Shown here: positions 7,922-17,497 of the stretch, piece after piece | Layout: every line of letters begins with the position of its first letter | How positions within the stretch are numbered: position 1 is the stretch's first letter | Assembly: GCA_949502235.1 (NCBI GenBank) | Contig: CATBDC010000016.1 | Coordinates: 1-64,000, forward strand | From: an uncultured Lachnospiraceae bacterium | GTDB taxonomy: Bacteria; Bacillota; Clostridia; Lachnospirales; Lachnospiraceae | DNA: 64,000 nucleotides | Direction of reading: 5' to 3' | The notes under the pieces: generated by a model | Databases searched by the model: none | Seen by the model: the letters and a program-made list of their open reading frames with translations, nothing else | Told to the model about the DNA's origin: nothing | Made by a program: the position numbers and the translations under genes

Positions 7922-8006
7922 TCCTTTATTCTGAAACCAATTCTCCCACAGCATACTCCTTCCCACCACTCGGAATGTTTATTAAATTTCCGAAAACGCT
8001 CTGTCT

Positions 8007-8510
8007 CTAGTCACCCTCTACAATATAACATACATTAAATAGTATTTCTTTTTTATCTAACATATCAAAGAAATGGCTTTCTTTGATTACGCCTAGTACT
8101 ACTTCTATAGATTCACATTCATACCTCGTATGAAACATAATTCTTTTTTGGGGTGCTTTTTCAATTAAAAAATGAATTACCTTTACAAATTCCTCATAGT
8201 ATTCTGGATAAATTATGAGGGGTGTTAAATTCTTTTTTTCATCCTGTGAAAGCCAACTTGGGAACAGCCTCTCCGGAACCTCTGCCTCAAAATCTCCGTC
8301 ACATATAGGGAATGAACAGTAGAAACCATCTACATCTTCAGCCACCAGAGTATATAAAACTCCTTTCATATTAGAAAAAAAAGGCCATATTTTCCAATAC
8401 CGTCCTGCATTTTCATTATCTTTCTCATTAAATAGAAATATTTTAGATATAGAATTTATATATACAGGAACCGTTTGATTGATTGCTATTACACTAATAT
8501 CGTATGACAT
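8007..8510 (-). CDS. 167-aa probable immunity protein
   Basis: Start ATG 8510, seven bases after AGGAGG. A soluble, acidic protein of 167 residues with conserved aromatic clusters (RYWKIWPFFSN, DGFYCSFPICDGDFEAEVPERLFPSW). It is the only intact member of a family that also has pieces at 52-261 and 5993-6276. It lies directly downstream of RHS core scraps (8737-9062), which is where the cognate immunity gene of a former RHS toxin would be. A role in toxin neutralisation is inferred from location alone; the Pfam family is not recognised. Confidence 0.65.
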   Translation of the reverse strand: MSYDISVIAINQTVPVYINSISKIFLFNEKDNENAGRYWKIWPFFSNMKGVLYTLVAEDVDGFYCSFPICDGDFEAEVPERLFPSWLSQDEKKNLTPLIIYPEYYEEFVKVIHFLIEKAPQKRIMFHTRYECESIEVVLGVIKESHFFDMLDKKEILFNVCYIVEGD

Positions 8511-8736
8511 ATTATACCTCCTAGTATGAAACGACATTTTTTGACTATCTATAGGATAATGACCTTCTGTAGGATCTGCGTTCTAAAATCATCAATTACC
8601 GTTTCACGATCCGTTTTGTCTCTCATAGCACAATCCATGCTACAGACAAAATGCGTTATTCTGCTACTTTACTTTCTTAATGCAACTTATAGTTATCGCA
8701 TCTTCTGTCGGAATATGCACTGCGCAATCATCTGCA

Positions 8737-9062
8737 CTATACCGACTTCGGCATAGTTCGGATGATGTTGCCGCGGGCATCATAGTCAAAGCCGGTTACA
8801 AATCCTCTCTTATCTGTAGCTGATGTGACCTGCCCGTTTTTGTCGTAGGCATAAGCCTGGCTCTGCCCAAGGGCGTCTGTCCCACTGGTGATGCGGTTAT
8901 CCTTGTCATAAACCGTCTTCTCCACGTAACCCATAGGGTCAGGACAGAAACTATATTATAGTTCTTATCGTAGCCAAAGCCTGTCTTTCCTCCCAAGGCA
9001 TGCCCCTGTCATATGTATAGGACATGCTGCTTCCGCCGTTATCTGCGGAATGAATGATCCGC
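8737..9062 (-). pseudogene. Shuffled scraps of an RHS core
   Basis: Three pieces of the RHS gene are joined out of order. Bases 8745-8940 match 14350-14525 (YVEKTVYDKDNRITS, GFVTGFDYDA), 8950-9000 match about 14540-14780, and 9003-9062 match 15695-15748. Small frameshifts break each piece. The joined pieces all encode YD repeats, so recombination between internal repeats probably shortened a second, older RHS gene. Confidence 0.75.
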
Positions 9063-9084
9063 CCCTTGTGGGCAGCATTTATTT

Positions 9085-9110
9085 AAGACCCCGTAGTAAT
9101 GCGGGGTCTT
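9085..9110. terminator. Module-end hairpin, copy 2
   Basis: The same AAGACCCCG/CGGGGTCTT hairpin as at 6818, about 140 bases beyond the 117-aa gene at 9247-9600. The surrounding 160 bases are about 95% identical between the two copies. Confidence 0.6.
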
Positions 9111-9246
9111 TTACGTTATATACGGTATATACGGAAGAAATCTGCGTAATAGCAATTCGGATGCGAGGTTTCATCAAAAGCTCAAGGTTGGCATCTTGTA
9201 CCATATCAGGAGAATAGCAATTACTTAAATAACCCTATATAAAGAC

Positions 9247-9600
9247 TTACAGCAGCAGACATTTATTATATAAATGAGTCAGCTGATCCTTTGTCATCCC
9301 CCTCACCAATATGTATCCTTTTTTCTCCAATGGATTGCTCTGCTTCAACACTTTTATAGCAGTATGATAATCCACACAGCCAATGGGAGGCTCTCCGTCA
9401 AAGGTAATCAGGCACAATTCCAGCATTTTCACATGTTTCCCGTCAATCTGGAAATTGGGTGAGCATGGCAAAACCGTGTCTGTATCCTCTGTAAGCGCAA
9501 AAACCCCTAATATTTCTCCATCCTTTATGTAAAACTTTGCTTCCGATTTATATGCTTCTTCCCATATTTTCGCTGTTTTACTGAAAATCTTTGACAACAT
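9247..9600 (-). CDS. 117-aa unknown protein, copy C
   Basis: Full-length copy, start ATG 9600 behind GGAGGAGAT. It is nearly identical to the frameshifted copy A and differs from copies B and D at roughly 6-10 positions. This copy belongs to the most complete module: RHS, 161-aa immunity, CPCC remnant, 137-aa immunity, lipoprotein, this gene, hairpin. It has no signal peptide or membrane segment. Function unknown. Confidence 0.65.
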   Translation of the reverse strand: MLSKIFSKTAKIWEEAYKSEAKFYIKDGEILGVFALTEDTDTVLPCSPNFQIDGKHVKMLELCLITFDGEPPIGCVDYHTAIKVLKQSNPLEKKGYILVRGMTKDQLTHLYNKCLLL

Positions 9601-9694
9601 ACTTATCTCCTCCTTCGAATTGCAAAGCCTCACCCTCTATATCACACCCTTCATCCCTTAACAAAATAGTTCCATATAAGTATCTTACCGAATC

Positions 9695-10324
9695 CTATTC
9701 TCCCGGAAACATTGCCGCTTCCAGCCTGTCCATCTCTCTTTCTTCCAAAATGTATGCACCCGAATCATCCTTCGTTACTTTCACTTCCACTGCAGACGGA
9801 TTCCCGTATGTATTACTGTCTATACTCCTTCTAACGCTTTCACAAAGAACCGTCTCAAATACATCCGGATCTAATTCTGCCTTTCCCTGTGCGATCAATT
9901 CATTGCTTACTTCCCCTGCACTCTTCTCCAATGTCTGAAATACATCCGACGGCTCTACCTGTACCTTCACCGTGAAATTCCCGTCTTCCGTTTCCACTGC
10001 CTCAAGTACTTCGTATTTTGCCAGTCCTTTAACTTCACACATCTTTTCTGTATAAGCGGTAATCCCTTCTTTGGATATTCCTTCAGAAGCCTCAAACTGT
10101 GCGGCTATACTTTTCTCAAAGTTTCCCTCTATCTGTTTCCTTGCTTCATCTTCAGAAATCCCCAGACAGTCTGCATATTCCTTGTATTCTCCATGGTAGA
10201 AGGCATCCAGGCTGGCCTTCACATAAATTTCTGCGTCAAAATCCTCTGTTTTTGAGCATGCCGCTATACCAATACATAATACCAGTATCAATACAACACT
10301 TGCATATCTTTTATAATTTCCCAT
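9695..10324 (-). CDS. Secreted lipoprotein of the RHS module
   Basis: A 209-residue protein starting at ATG 10324 behind GGAGG. Residues 7-23 form a signal peptide ending in LCIGIAAC, a lipobox, so it should be anchored on the outer face of the membrane. The mature part is rich in acidic residues and has an EAYxKASLDAFYHGEY-like start, similar to small DUF5105-like lipoproteins of Firmicutes; the assignment is tentative. Fragments of this gene lie at 4170-4264, about 6402-6433 and 7373-7558. Its repeated presence beside RHS genes suggests a role in export, anchoring or surface immunity. Confidence 0.7.
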   Translation of the reverse strand: MGNYKRYASVVLILVLCIGIAACSKTEDFDAEIYVKASLDAFYHGEYKEYADCLGISEDEARKQIEGNFEKSIAAQFEASEGISKEGITAYTEKMCEVKGLAKYEVLEAVETEDGNFTVKVQVEPSDVFQTLEKSAGEVSNELIAQGKAELDPDVFETVLCESVRRSIDSNTYGNPSAVEVKVTKDDSGAYILEEREMDRLEAAMFPGE

Positions 10325-10484
10325 CACCTTTAAATCCTCCGATTACTCTGCTTTATGTGTTTCCTCCCATATTTTTCAGGGCTGTTTCACACAGGATTTT
10401 TTATTTATCCTTATTGTGCACCAGCCCCTGACTGTATTTTGCCTCTATTCTCCTGCTACCGTAATAACTCCGGCACTAAGGACA

Positions 10485-10895
10485 CTAAGATAGATACTTT
10501 TCTAAAAATTCCTCCATCTCCTTTTTTCTATCCAGAAAAATTTCTATTGCTTCCTTTTCCCTGTCCTGCAGACTATAAAGATAATTTTCATCCTCTACCA
10601 ACTCTCTGAATCCCCATATAGCAGTTATTTCATCATCTCTTCTATATCTGAAATACTGTTCAAAGTGCATTTGGGAATCAACCACTTCAAATATTTCAGC
10701 CGGATACCATGACGGCAAGTTCTCGTTTGCCCCTTTTACAAGGTATTCTAATATTCCTTCGCTTAATATCTGACCATAAACGAGATATACATCTCCGATA
10801 TTCATTGGCAGTCTTGTATTTACCGAACACCCCATATGCTTCAATGTATATTCAGAAAAACCTGCTCCCGTGTTATATAAACATTTGACTTTCAT
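10485..10895 (-). CDS. 137-aa probable immunity protein, copy C
   Basis: Start ATG 10895 behind GAGGAG. Complete form of the family also found at 4288-4701 and as a fragment at 7550-7703. Its N-terminus (MKVKCLYNTGAGFSEYTLKHMG) is likely the ancestral one. The protein is soluble, with a helical charged C-terminus (QDREKEAIEIFLDRKKEMEEFLEKYL). It is third in the chain behind the RHS gene. An immunity function is inferred from context. Confidence 0.65.
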   Translation of the reverse strand: MKVKCLYNTGAGFSEYTLKHMGCSVNTRLPMNIGDVYLVYGQILSEGILEYLVKGANENLPSWYPAEIFEVVDSQMHFEQYFRYRRDDEITAIWGFRELVEDENYLYSLQDREKEAIEIFLDRKKEMEEFLEKYLS

Positions 10896-11009
10896 TATAA
10901 ATTTTTCTCCTCTTTAACTTTGTTTTTTTGAGAAATTCTCTCTATATCCGCCAACCTAGATTCCTCTGAATTATTTGTATTTGATTCGTTTCCATATGCT
11001 TTTTCCCTC

Positions 11010-11115
11010 TTCATAAAATGGAGCAGTAAAATTAAATTTTATAGTCTTTCCAATCATATATTAAGCAGATTTCATAGGTTCCTAAAGATTTCTCATATAA
11101 AACCAACTATCTACA
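11010..11115 (-). pseudogene. Decayed CPCC fragment in the main module
   Basis: Encodes LYEKSLGTYEICLIYDWK-like residues on the minus strand, matching the middle of the CPCC gene at 6525-6716 but lacking the first CPCC knuckle. The same decay product is shared with 4731-4833, so the CPCC gene decayed before the two modules were duplicated. Confidence 0.55.
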
Positions 11116-11171
11116 GCACAAATATATTTTGTCATATTAAGGATATTATATCTACAGAACATTCAACTATA

Positions 11172-11657
11172 TTATACATACATATATCCTACTGCTCCCT
11201 CTGTATAACTATCAATATCTGAATCCAACCAACTTTTCTCATTATTCCGAACCTTATGAAACCTTAATTCCACGCGTTCATCATTACTACAAAGAATTAT
11301 ACAAAATTTTGAATCCGGCTCCAGACATTTAAGGCGTAATGCCCATACTTCACATACCATAAGCGCAATTGCCGTGCCAGATACTATAGATAATTTGATC
11401 TCGAAATAGTCATTAATACGCGTCTCTGTGTTACATGCTTCATATCCTGTTCTATCTTTATATAGATGTATCGCACGTTTAAATCCCTTTTCCAAAGATT
11501 CGACATCTTCATCAGCAAGAATTACACATCCGCTTACTTGTTTAAACGGTGGGTTAAACAAGTTTTCTAAATTTTGCATTTTGATAGTTATTTGCTCTGT
11601 CTTCCGAAAATTCTCAACTCTTTTTAATAAAGTCTTCATATGTCTATTTGCAACCAT
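11172..11657 (-). CDS. 161-aa probable immunity protein of the RHS toxin
   Basis: The start codon overlaps the RHS stop by one base (TAATG), with GGGGGAAAA in front, so it is translationally coupled to the toxin gene. The protein is soluble, with no signal peptide, as expected for a cytoplasmic immunity protein. A nearly identical copy fused to an RHS scrap lies at 4886-5398. The family is not recognised by name. Direct position after a polymorphic toxin is the main evidence, since cognate immunity genes almost always sit there. Confidence 0.75.
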   Translation of the reverse strand: MVANRHMKTLLKRVENFRKTEQITIKMQNLENLFNPPFKQVSGCVILADEDVESLEKGFKRAIHLYKDRTGYEACNTETRINDYFEIKLSIVSGTAIALMVCEVWALRLKCLEPDSKFCIILCSNDERVELRFHKVRNNEKSWLDSDIDSYTEGAVGYMYV

Positions 11658-14600
11658 TATTTTTCCCCCAAAATCTTTAATGCCTTATTTAAAGCCTTTT
11701 GAAACCATTTTTCATCCATTACTTTCTGCACACGCCGAGGCGCCGGCTCCCCTGTTTTAGGATTAACTAATTGTTTTGATTCAATATCGTACCTCCATTT
11801 TGTATTGTCTTTCTCATGATAATGCACATCACCATCTCTTTCTCCCGGAGCAGGGTTCTCCACATCAACTCTCTCTGTTTTTCCATTTTGACCTGTTGTT
11901 TTACTTCCATCTAATTTGGTTCCATTTTCTCCTATCAAATGGTCGGATTCCTTTTCTTCCTGTTCATCCCCCCATCCTTCTAATGAATCTTTGGAATCCT
12001 TATCTTCTTTGGTTCCCTCATAAAAGAATATACCTAAAATTATTGCACCAAAGACTTCTCCGGCCTTTTCCAACCACGGAAGTGCCCAAGGCAGTGCCGG
12101 CACTGCCGTAGCAGATGCACCCGACACCTTCTGCCTCTGGTTTGTACACAACACAACTCTCATCTGCTGCGCAACCATCTTAGACATATACTGTATATAG
12201 CTTAATCCGCCTCCAAACTTTCCGGATGGCACATACCCGCTCTGATATGCTCCCCGCGTCTGGCCTTTTGTCCCGCCTGTCTGCGCTGCCTGTGCATGTA
12301 TACTTCCTACTGCCATGGCCACACCCGCTGCTGCCTTTACCGCATTGGTAACAGTCTTCGCGATATTTCCTATGCTTTTTACTACCGCGCCTGCACGTCC
12401 GATTCCTGATGCGGCTTTCGCTCTGTGCCCCGTCGGATCCGCATAATTCAGCGGATTGTTCATCACATAGCTGTACCGGTTCCTTGTAAGCGGATTCTCC
12501 TTTGTCCCTAAGTCACTATCTTCTGTTGTAAAGGCGCCGTTTTCTGCATAATAATATCTTGCCCGCAGGTACTGAAAGCCTGTTTTTACGTTTATGGATT
12601 CCCCGTTATACCCGTAGTAATTCACAGCCTCCGGGGTTCCTGATGTCAGATTCCCGTATGAATCATAGCGGTAGCTGTTGGTAAGAGTACCTGTCTCCGA
12701 AAGAACACCCGTCACGCTTCCTCTTCCGTCATATAAATAATAACTGCTTTCTCCAGATTTATCAACTGCCGTCCTCTCTCCGGTTCCTTCTTCCCCGTAG
12801 GTGTATGCCTGACGCAGGGTGTCTTCTGCGCTGTATTCCGCAAGTACCTGGGTATTCTCCCGGTTCACGTCATTGACATACTCTGTCAGTGTATAACCCT
12901 TTGCCCTTACGCCGCCTTTTACAAGGGATGCCAGCTCTTCCTTCGGGCTGTTACCTTTTTCCGTCCTCTGGGATTCTGGTATCAGAACCTCGTCACCGTA
13001 GCAGTCCTCCCACTTGTAAGTATTATCGATTTCAAATACCTTGTTGTTGTCGCCGTCATACAGGGCCGCCATCAGGACGGTTCCGCCTTCCCTCACGGCC
13101 TTCAGGCGGTTCTCCGGGGTATACTCGTACTCTACCGGGTCGGCGCTGTTGGTTTTGTCGCACTTCTTCACCAGATTTCCGTCACCGTCATAGTTGTAGA
13201 TGGTTCCCGGATCTCCCCAGATTTTGGCATTGGTACGTTTTATGAGCTGGTTGGAATCGTTGTATTTATATTTGTATTTAAGCTTTGTGACTCCGTTTAT
13301 TATGCGCTCATACTCCGTACGGTTCCCTGCCATATCATAGGTATAGTTATGGATGGTTTTGCTTCCGCCATCCACCTTTTCTGTACAGCGGGTAAGCTGG
13401 TAATTCTCATCATACTCGTATTCTCTGAAGGTCTTTACTGTCTTCTCCTGATGCTCGCAGTCCGCCTTGCTGGTTTCCTTTTTCTTTCCTCCCCAGTTAT
13501 ACCAGTCCTCCCAGCTGGGCTCCTTCCTTGTCCCTGCCTCTAATTCGGAAGCTTCCTCGCTGATAATATAGCCCTGCTCATTATATTTATAGCTGTAAGA
13601 GGATACTTCCTTCCCGCAGGAGCCGCAGATATTCACAATCTTTGTGACATGATCCTCTTCATCATAGGTAAGGGTGCTCTTTGTACCGTTGCCCCGGATC
13701 ACCTCTGTCACCCGGTTCAGGGCGTCATGGCTGTATCTGGTTACCTTGCCATCGCAGTCTGTTACTTTTACGAGATTATCATTTAAGTCATACTCATACG
13801 AAGTCTTTCTGCCGTCCGGATAAATGATTTCCTGTAAATTGCCCGCCTCGTCATAGGTATAGCCTACCTCCTTACCAGAGCCATTGGTAACCTTTGTAAG
13901 ACGTCCCAGGGCATCTGTCTCGTAGGAGCTTTTTCCTGTCGCATCCTCCATGGAAATGCGTTCGCCTGCGCTGTTGTAGGCATAGAGGACTGCTTCCTCT
14001 GTCTCTTTTCCTTGGGCGTCCTCGTAGGATTTCTTAAGAAGCTCATTCAGCTTATCATAATCATAGGAAATCTTTTTTCCGCTGGCATAGGTGTGGGAGG
14101 TAAGCCTGCCCTTCTCATCATAGCCGAAGGTTTCTGTCTTCCCTGCCGCATCCTTAAGAGACGTGAGGTTGCCTTCCGTGTCGTAAGTATAAGTAGTCTT
14201 CTTCCCGGCTGCGTCTGTGAAGGCGGTCAGTCTGTCCATGCTGTCATAAGCGTAGACGGTAATGCCTCCAAGAGCGTCTGTCACCTTAACCAGATTGTCG
14301 TTATCATCATAGTCCCGGTGGGTTTTTCTGCCGGATTTGTCGGTTATGGTTATAATGTTGCCGTGGGCGTCATAATCAAAGCCGGTTACAAAGCCTCTCT
14401 TATCTGTGGATGATGTGACCTGCCCGTTTTTGTCATAGGCATAAGCCTGGCTCTGCCCAAGGGCGTCTGTCTCACTGGTGATGCGGTTATCCTTGTCATA
14501 AACCGTCTTCTCCACATAACCCATGGGGTCAGTGACAGAAACGATATTATAGTTCTTATCGTAGCCATAGCTGGTCGTCCTGGCTCCCGGCTTTGTCAGG

Positions 14601-16552
14601 GAAATCAGGCTTCCTGCCGGGTCGTAGGTGTATTTCGTAAGCCTTCCCAGAGGATCCGCCGCCTGGGTAAGACGCCCGGCAAGGTCATAACTGTAGGTGC
14701 TGGTGCGCCCCAGAGGGTCTGTTTCGGATATGAGGTTTCCGAACTTATCGTAGCCAAAGCCTGTCTTTCCTCCCAGGGCATCCACTGCACCTGTCATGCG
14801 GTGGACGCGGTCATAGGTATAGGAAGTCTGGCTCTTTAAGCTGTCCGTCTCTTTTACGATATTATCTGCTTTATCGTAGGTGAAGCTCTTCTTATATCCA
14901 AGAGGGCTGGTCATGGAGGTCAGACGCCCGGCCTTATCGTAGCTGTAGGAATATTCTCCGCCGTCCGCCTGTGTAAGCTTCGTGACATTATCATGAAGAT
15001 CCATGGTGTAGGCTGTCTCATTTCCCTCGGGGTCCGTAACGGAGGTAACATTTCCGTGGTAATCGTAAGTATATTTTGTTACCGCTCCCTTGGGGGATAC
15101 AGCCTCTGTCATATTCCCCAGGCTGTCGTACTTATATTCCGTAATAAGCTCCATGGGATCCTTGTATTTCGTCAGATTTCCCAGTGCGTCATAGCGGTAC
15201 TCTGCTGTCTCCTTAAGGGGTGAGACTTCCCGGATCTTACGATCCAGCTCGTCATACTCGTAGGCAGTCTTCCCGCCGTTTCCGTCTGTCATGGAGGTTA
15301 GGTTGTTATTGGCGTCATAGGTATAGGCTGTTTTTATACCATTTTCATCCACTGCCTCTGTAACATTGTCATTGGCGTCATATTTAAAATATGCGGAAGC
15401 GCCTAAGGGATCTGTACTGGATATGATGCGGTTCTTTTTATCATAAGCGTACTGGTAAATGGCATCCTCTGCCTCGGTCATGGAAAGGCGGTTTCCTGCC
15501 TTGTCATAGGTGAAGGCGGTCCGTTTCCCTTCGGCGTCCGTCACTGCCGTAATGCGATCCATAACGTCATATTCATAGGCGGTGATGCTGCCGTCCGCCT
15601 CGGTGAGCTTTAATAGCCTGCCGTATTTGTCATACTCGAAGGATACCGTCCTGCCGAGGCCATCGGTCTGGCTTAAAACATTTCCTGCCCTGTCATACGT
15701 ATAGGACATACTGCTTCCGCCGTTATCCTCGGAATGAATGAGCCGCCCCTCGCTGTCATACTCATAGGTAACCGTCAGACCCTGGGCATCGGCAGATTCT
15801 ATCATCCGGCCCGCGCTGTCGTAGGAGAACACTGTCTCCGTACCATCCGGTGCAAGGACAGAAACCGGGTTTCCGTTTTTGTCGTAGGTATAGCTGTAGG
15901 CATTCCCAAGAGCATCTGTCGTCTTTGTATAATTGCCCATGGAATCATACTCGTAGACAGAGGTTCCCTTCAGGGCGTCTATGGTCTGGGAAAGGTTGTC
16001 AGTCTCATCATACTTAAATGCTGTAATATTTCCCAGAGGATCCGTTACGGAAGTCATATTTCCCACGCCGTTGTAGGTGAAGCTGCTGGCACCTCCCATT
16101 CCGTCCGTGCTTTTCTTAAGCCTTCCGTTTTTATCATACTCGCTTGTGCTCACCTCGCCCAGAGCGTTTTTCACGCTGGTCATGCGATCTGCACCGTCAT
16201 AGGTGTAAGCTTCTGTCCGCCCTTCCGGATCGGTAAAGCTTATCTGCCTTCCGGCCGCGTCATAGGCATAAATGCTTACGCCTCCCTCCGGATTTGTCTC
16301 CTTTGTCCGGTTATTATTCCGGTCATATTCAAAGGTGTAGGTGCGCCCGCTGTCGTCACTTAAGGAGATCACATTCCCGTTAGCATCATACTGATAGGTA
16401 AGGACTGCCCCCAGCTCATCTGTTTCCGTTACAATCCTGCCCATACTGTCGTAGGTGGTTTTGCTGCTTCCGCCGTCAGCATGCAGAACCTCTGTCTCAT
16501 TGCCAAGGGCGTCATAGGAATACTGGGTCACATTTCCTAGGGCGTCTGTCAC
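11657..16552 (-). CDS. RHS/YD-repeat polymorphic toxin, 5'-truncated
   Basis: The product has at least 1631 residues. Residues 1 to about 1160 hold dozens of YD repeats (for example TYDALGNVTSVTDP), followed by the conserved RHS core (YLYDGRGSVTGVL, GFQYLRARYY, NRYSYVMNNPLNYADPTGH) near residues 1240-1373. A variable end of about 258 residues follows, with an alanine-rich helical linker, and a polar toxin-like end (ERVDVENPAPGERDGDVHYH..., PKTGEPAPRRVQK, KALKILGE) that resembles polymorphic RHS toxin domains, possibly nuclease-like. GTG 16552 is the only usual start; the frame is open to 16741 without ATG, GTG or TTG and already encodes YD repeats there. Signal peptide and N-terminal export domains are absent, so the gene may be an orphan piece. 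Confidence 0.85.
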   Translation of the reverse strand: MTDALGNVTQYSYDALGNETEVLHADGGSSKTTYDSMGRIVTETDELGAVLTYQYDANGNVISLSDDSGRTYTFEYDRNNNRTKETNPEGGVSIYAYDAAGRQISFTDPEGRTEAYTYDGADRMTSVKNALGEVSTSEYDKNGRLKKSTDGMGGASSFTYNGVGNMTSVTDPLGNITAFKYDETDNLSQTIDALKGTSVYEYDSMGNYTKTTDALGNAYSYTYDKNGNPVSVLAPDGTETVFSYDSAGRMIESADAQGLTVTYEYDSEGRLIHSEDNGGSSMSYTYDRAGNVLSQTDGLGRTVSFEYDKYGRLLKLTEADGSITAYEYDVMDRITAVTDAEGKRTAFTYDKAGNRLSMTEAEDAIYQYAYDKKNRIISSTDPLGASAYFKYDANDNVTEAVDENGIKTAYTYDANNNLTSMTDGNGGKTAYEYDELDRKIREVSPLKETAEYRYDALGNLTKYKDPMELITEYKYDSLGNMTEAVSPKGAVTKYTYDYHGNVTSVTDPEGNETAYTMDLHDNVTKLTQADGGEYSYSYDKAGRLTSMTSPLGYKKSFTYDKADNIVKETDSLKSQTSYTYDRVHRMTGAVDALGGKTGFGYDKFGNLISETDPLGRTSTYSYDLAGRLTQAADPLGRLTKYTYDPAGSLISLTKPGARTTSYGYDKNYNIVSVTDPMGYVEKTVYDKDNRITSETDALGQSQAYAYDKNGQVTSSTDKRGFVTGFDYDAHGNIITITDKSGRKTHRDYDDNDNLVKVTDALGGITVYAYDSMDRLTAFTDAAGKKTTYTYDTEGNLTSLKDAAGKTETFGYDEKGRLTSHTYASGKKISYDYDKLNELLKKSYEDAQGKETEEAVLYAYNSAGERISMEDATGKSSYETDALGRLTKVTNGSGKEVGYTYDEAGNLQEIIYPDGRKTSYEYDLNDNLVKVTDCDGKVTRYSHDALNRVTEVIRGNGTKSTLTYDEEDHVTKIVNICGSCGKEVSSYSYKYNEQGYIISEEASELEAGTRKEPSWEDWYNWGGKKKETSKADCEHQEKTVKTFREYEYDENYQLTRCTEKVDGGSKTIHNYTYDMAGNRTEYERIINGVTKLKYKYKYNDSNQLIKRTNAKIWGDPGTIYNYDGDGNLVKKCDKTNSADPVEYEYTPENRLKAVREGGTVLMAALYDGDNNKVFEIDNTYKWEDCYGDEVLIPESQRTEKGNSPKEELASLVKGGVRAKGYTLTEYVNDVNRENTQVLAEYSAEDTLRQAYTYGEEGTGERTAVDKSGESSYYLYDGRGSVTGVLSETGTLTNSYRYDSYGNLTSGTPEAVNYYGYNGESINVKTGFQYLRARYYYAENGAFTTEDSDLGTKENPLTRNRYSYVMNNPLNYADPTGHRAKAASGIGRAGAVVKSIGNIAKTVTNAVKAAAGVAMAVGSIHAQAAQTGGTKGQTRGAYQSGYVPSGKFGGGLSYIQYMSKMVAQQMRVVLCTNQRQKVSGASATAVPALPWALPWLEKAGEVFGAIILGIFFYEGTKEDKDSKDSLEGWGDEQEEKESDHLIGENGTKLDGSKTTGQNGKTERVDVENPAPGERDGDVHYHEKDNTKWRYDIESKQLVNPKTGEPAPRRVQKVMDEKWFQKALNKALKILGEK

Positions 16553-16867
16553 CTTTAGCGGAAGACCCTGTTTATTATATACGGTGGCCGTAGCGCCGCC
16601 TTCCCCGTCAGTAGTCCTGACAAGGTTTCCTGCCGTATCATATTCATAAAGCCTTGACCCGAAATCCTCGTTTGTCTCCTTTTTCTTACGGACTTTGCAG
16701 TAAATGCAAAGTCCTGTGTGAACAGTAACATATTTCCTGCCCTATCCAGACCCAATAGTTCATATTTTGCTGACCTCTGAATATACTGAGATTATAATGA
16801 ATGTGTTAAAACATTGTCGTTTACCGACAAAATAGAAGACACAGCCCCTTGATGGCAACATTTATTT

Positions 16868-16893
16868 AAGACCCCGTAGTAATACGGGGTCTT
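16868..16893. terminator. Module-end hairpin, copy 3
   Basis: AAGACCCCG/CGGGGTCTT hairpin, as at 6818 and 9085, with a slightly different loop (TAGTAATA). It lies about 105 bases beyond copy D of the 117-aa gene and about 130 bases before the open RHS frame, so it should separate the two units. Confidence 0.6.
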
Positions 16894-16998
16894 TTACGTT
16901 ATATATGGAAAAAATTTGCATAATAGCAATTCGGATGCGGGGTTTCATCAAAAGCTCAAGGGCGGCAATTGCTAAAAATAACAAGTCATTATAAAAAC

Positions 16999-17352
16999 TT
17001 ACAGCAACAGGCATTTATTATATAAATGAGTCAGCTGCTCCTTTGTCATCTCCCTCACCAATATGTATCCTTTTCTCTCCAATGGATTACTCTGCTTTAA
17101 CACTTTTATAGCAGTATGGTAATCAACACAGCCAATGGGAGGCTCTCCGTCAAAGGTAATCAAGCACAATTCCAACATTTTCACAGGCTTCCCGTCAATC
17201 TGGAAATCGGGCGAACATGGCAGAACCGTGTCTGTATCCTCTGTAAGCGCAAATACCCCTAATATTTCTCCGTCCTTTATGTAAAACTTTGCTTCTGCTT
17301 TATATGCTTCTTCCCATATTTTCGCTGTTTTACTGAAAATCTTTGACAGCAT
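16999..17352 (-). CDS. 117-aa unknown protein, copy D
   Basis: Full length, start ATG 17352 behind GGAGGAGAT. It is the most diverged of the four copies (AEAKFYIKDGE, NPLERKGYILVREM). It has no other module gene in front of it: upstream lies the sensor kinase gene, and the space between (17353-17526) carries three Spo0A-box-like heptamers. It therefore may have its own promoter. Function unknown. Confidence 0.65.
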   Translation of the reverse strand: MLSKIFSKTAKIWEEAYKAEAKFYIKDGEILGVFALTEDTDTVLPCSPDFQIDGKPVKMLELCLITFDGEPPIGCVDYHTAIKVLKQSNPLERKGYILVREMTKEQLTHLYNKCLLL

Positions 17353-17497
17353 ACTTATCTCCTCCCTCGAAAAGTATATTACACCAGTGAACGGCGCCTA
17401 CCTTCTTTTATAACGAACATATTTTCTTTCCTATTCGGACATAATAAATGCCGTCATTCCTTTGACGACATTTTATCATTCTGAACAAGGAAAAATC

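Noticed and set aside
12889-16363. Long open frames on the strand opposite the RHS gene
   Set aside because: Repetitive YD codons leave several antisense frames open by composition. None has a good start region or recognisable domain.
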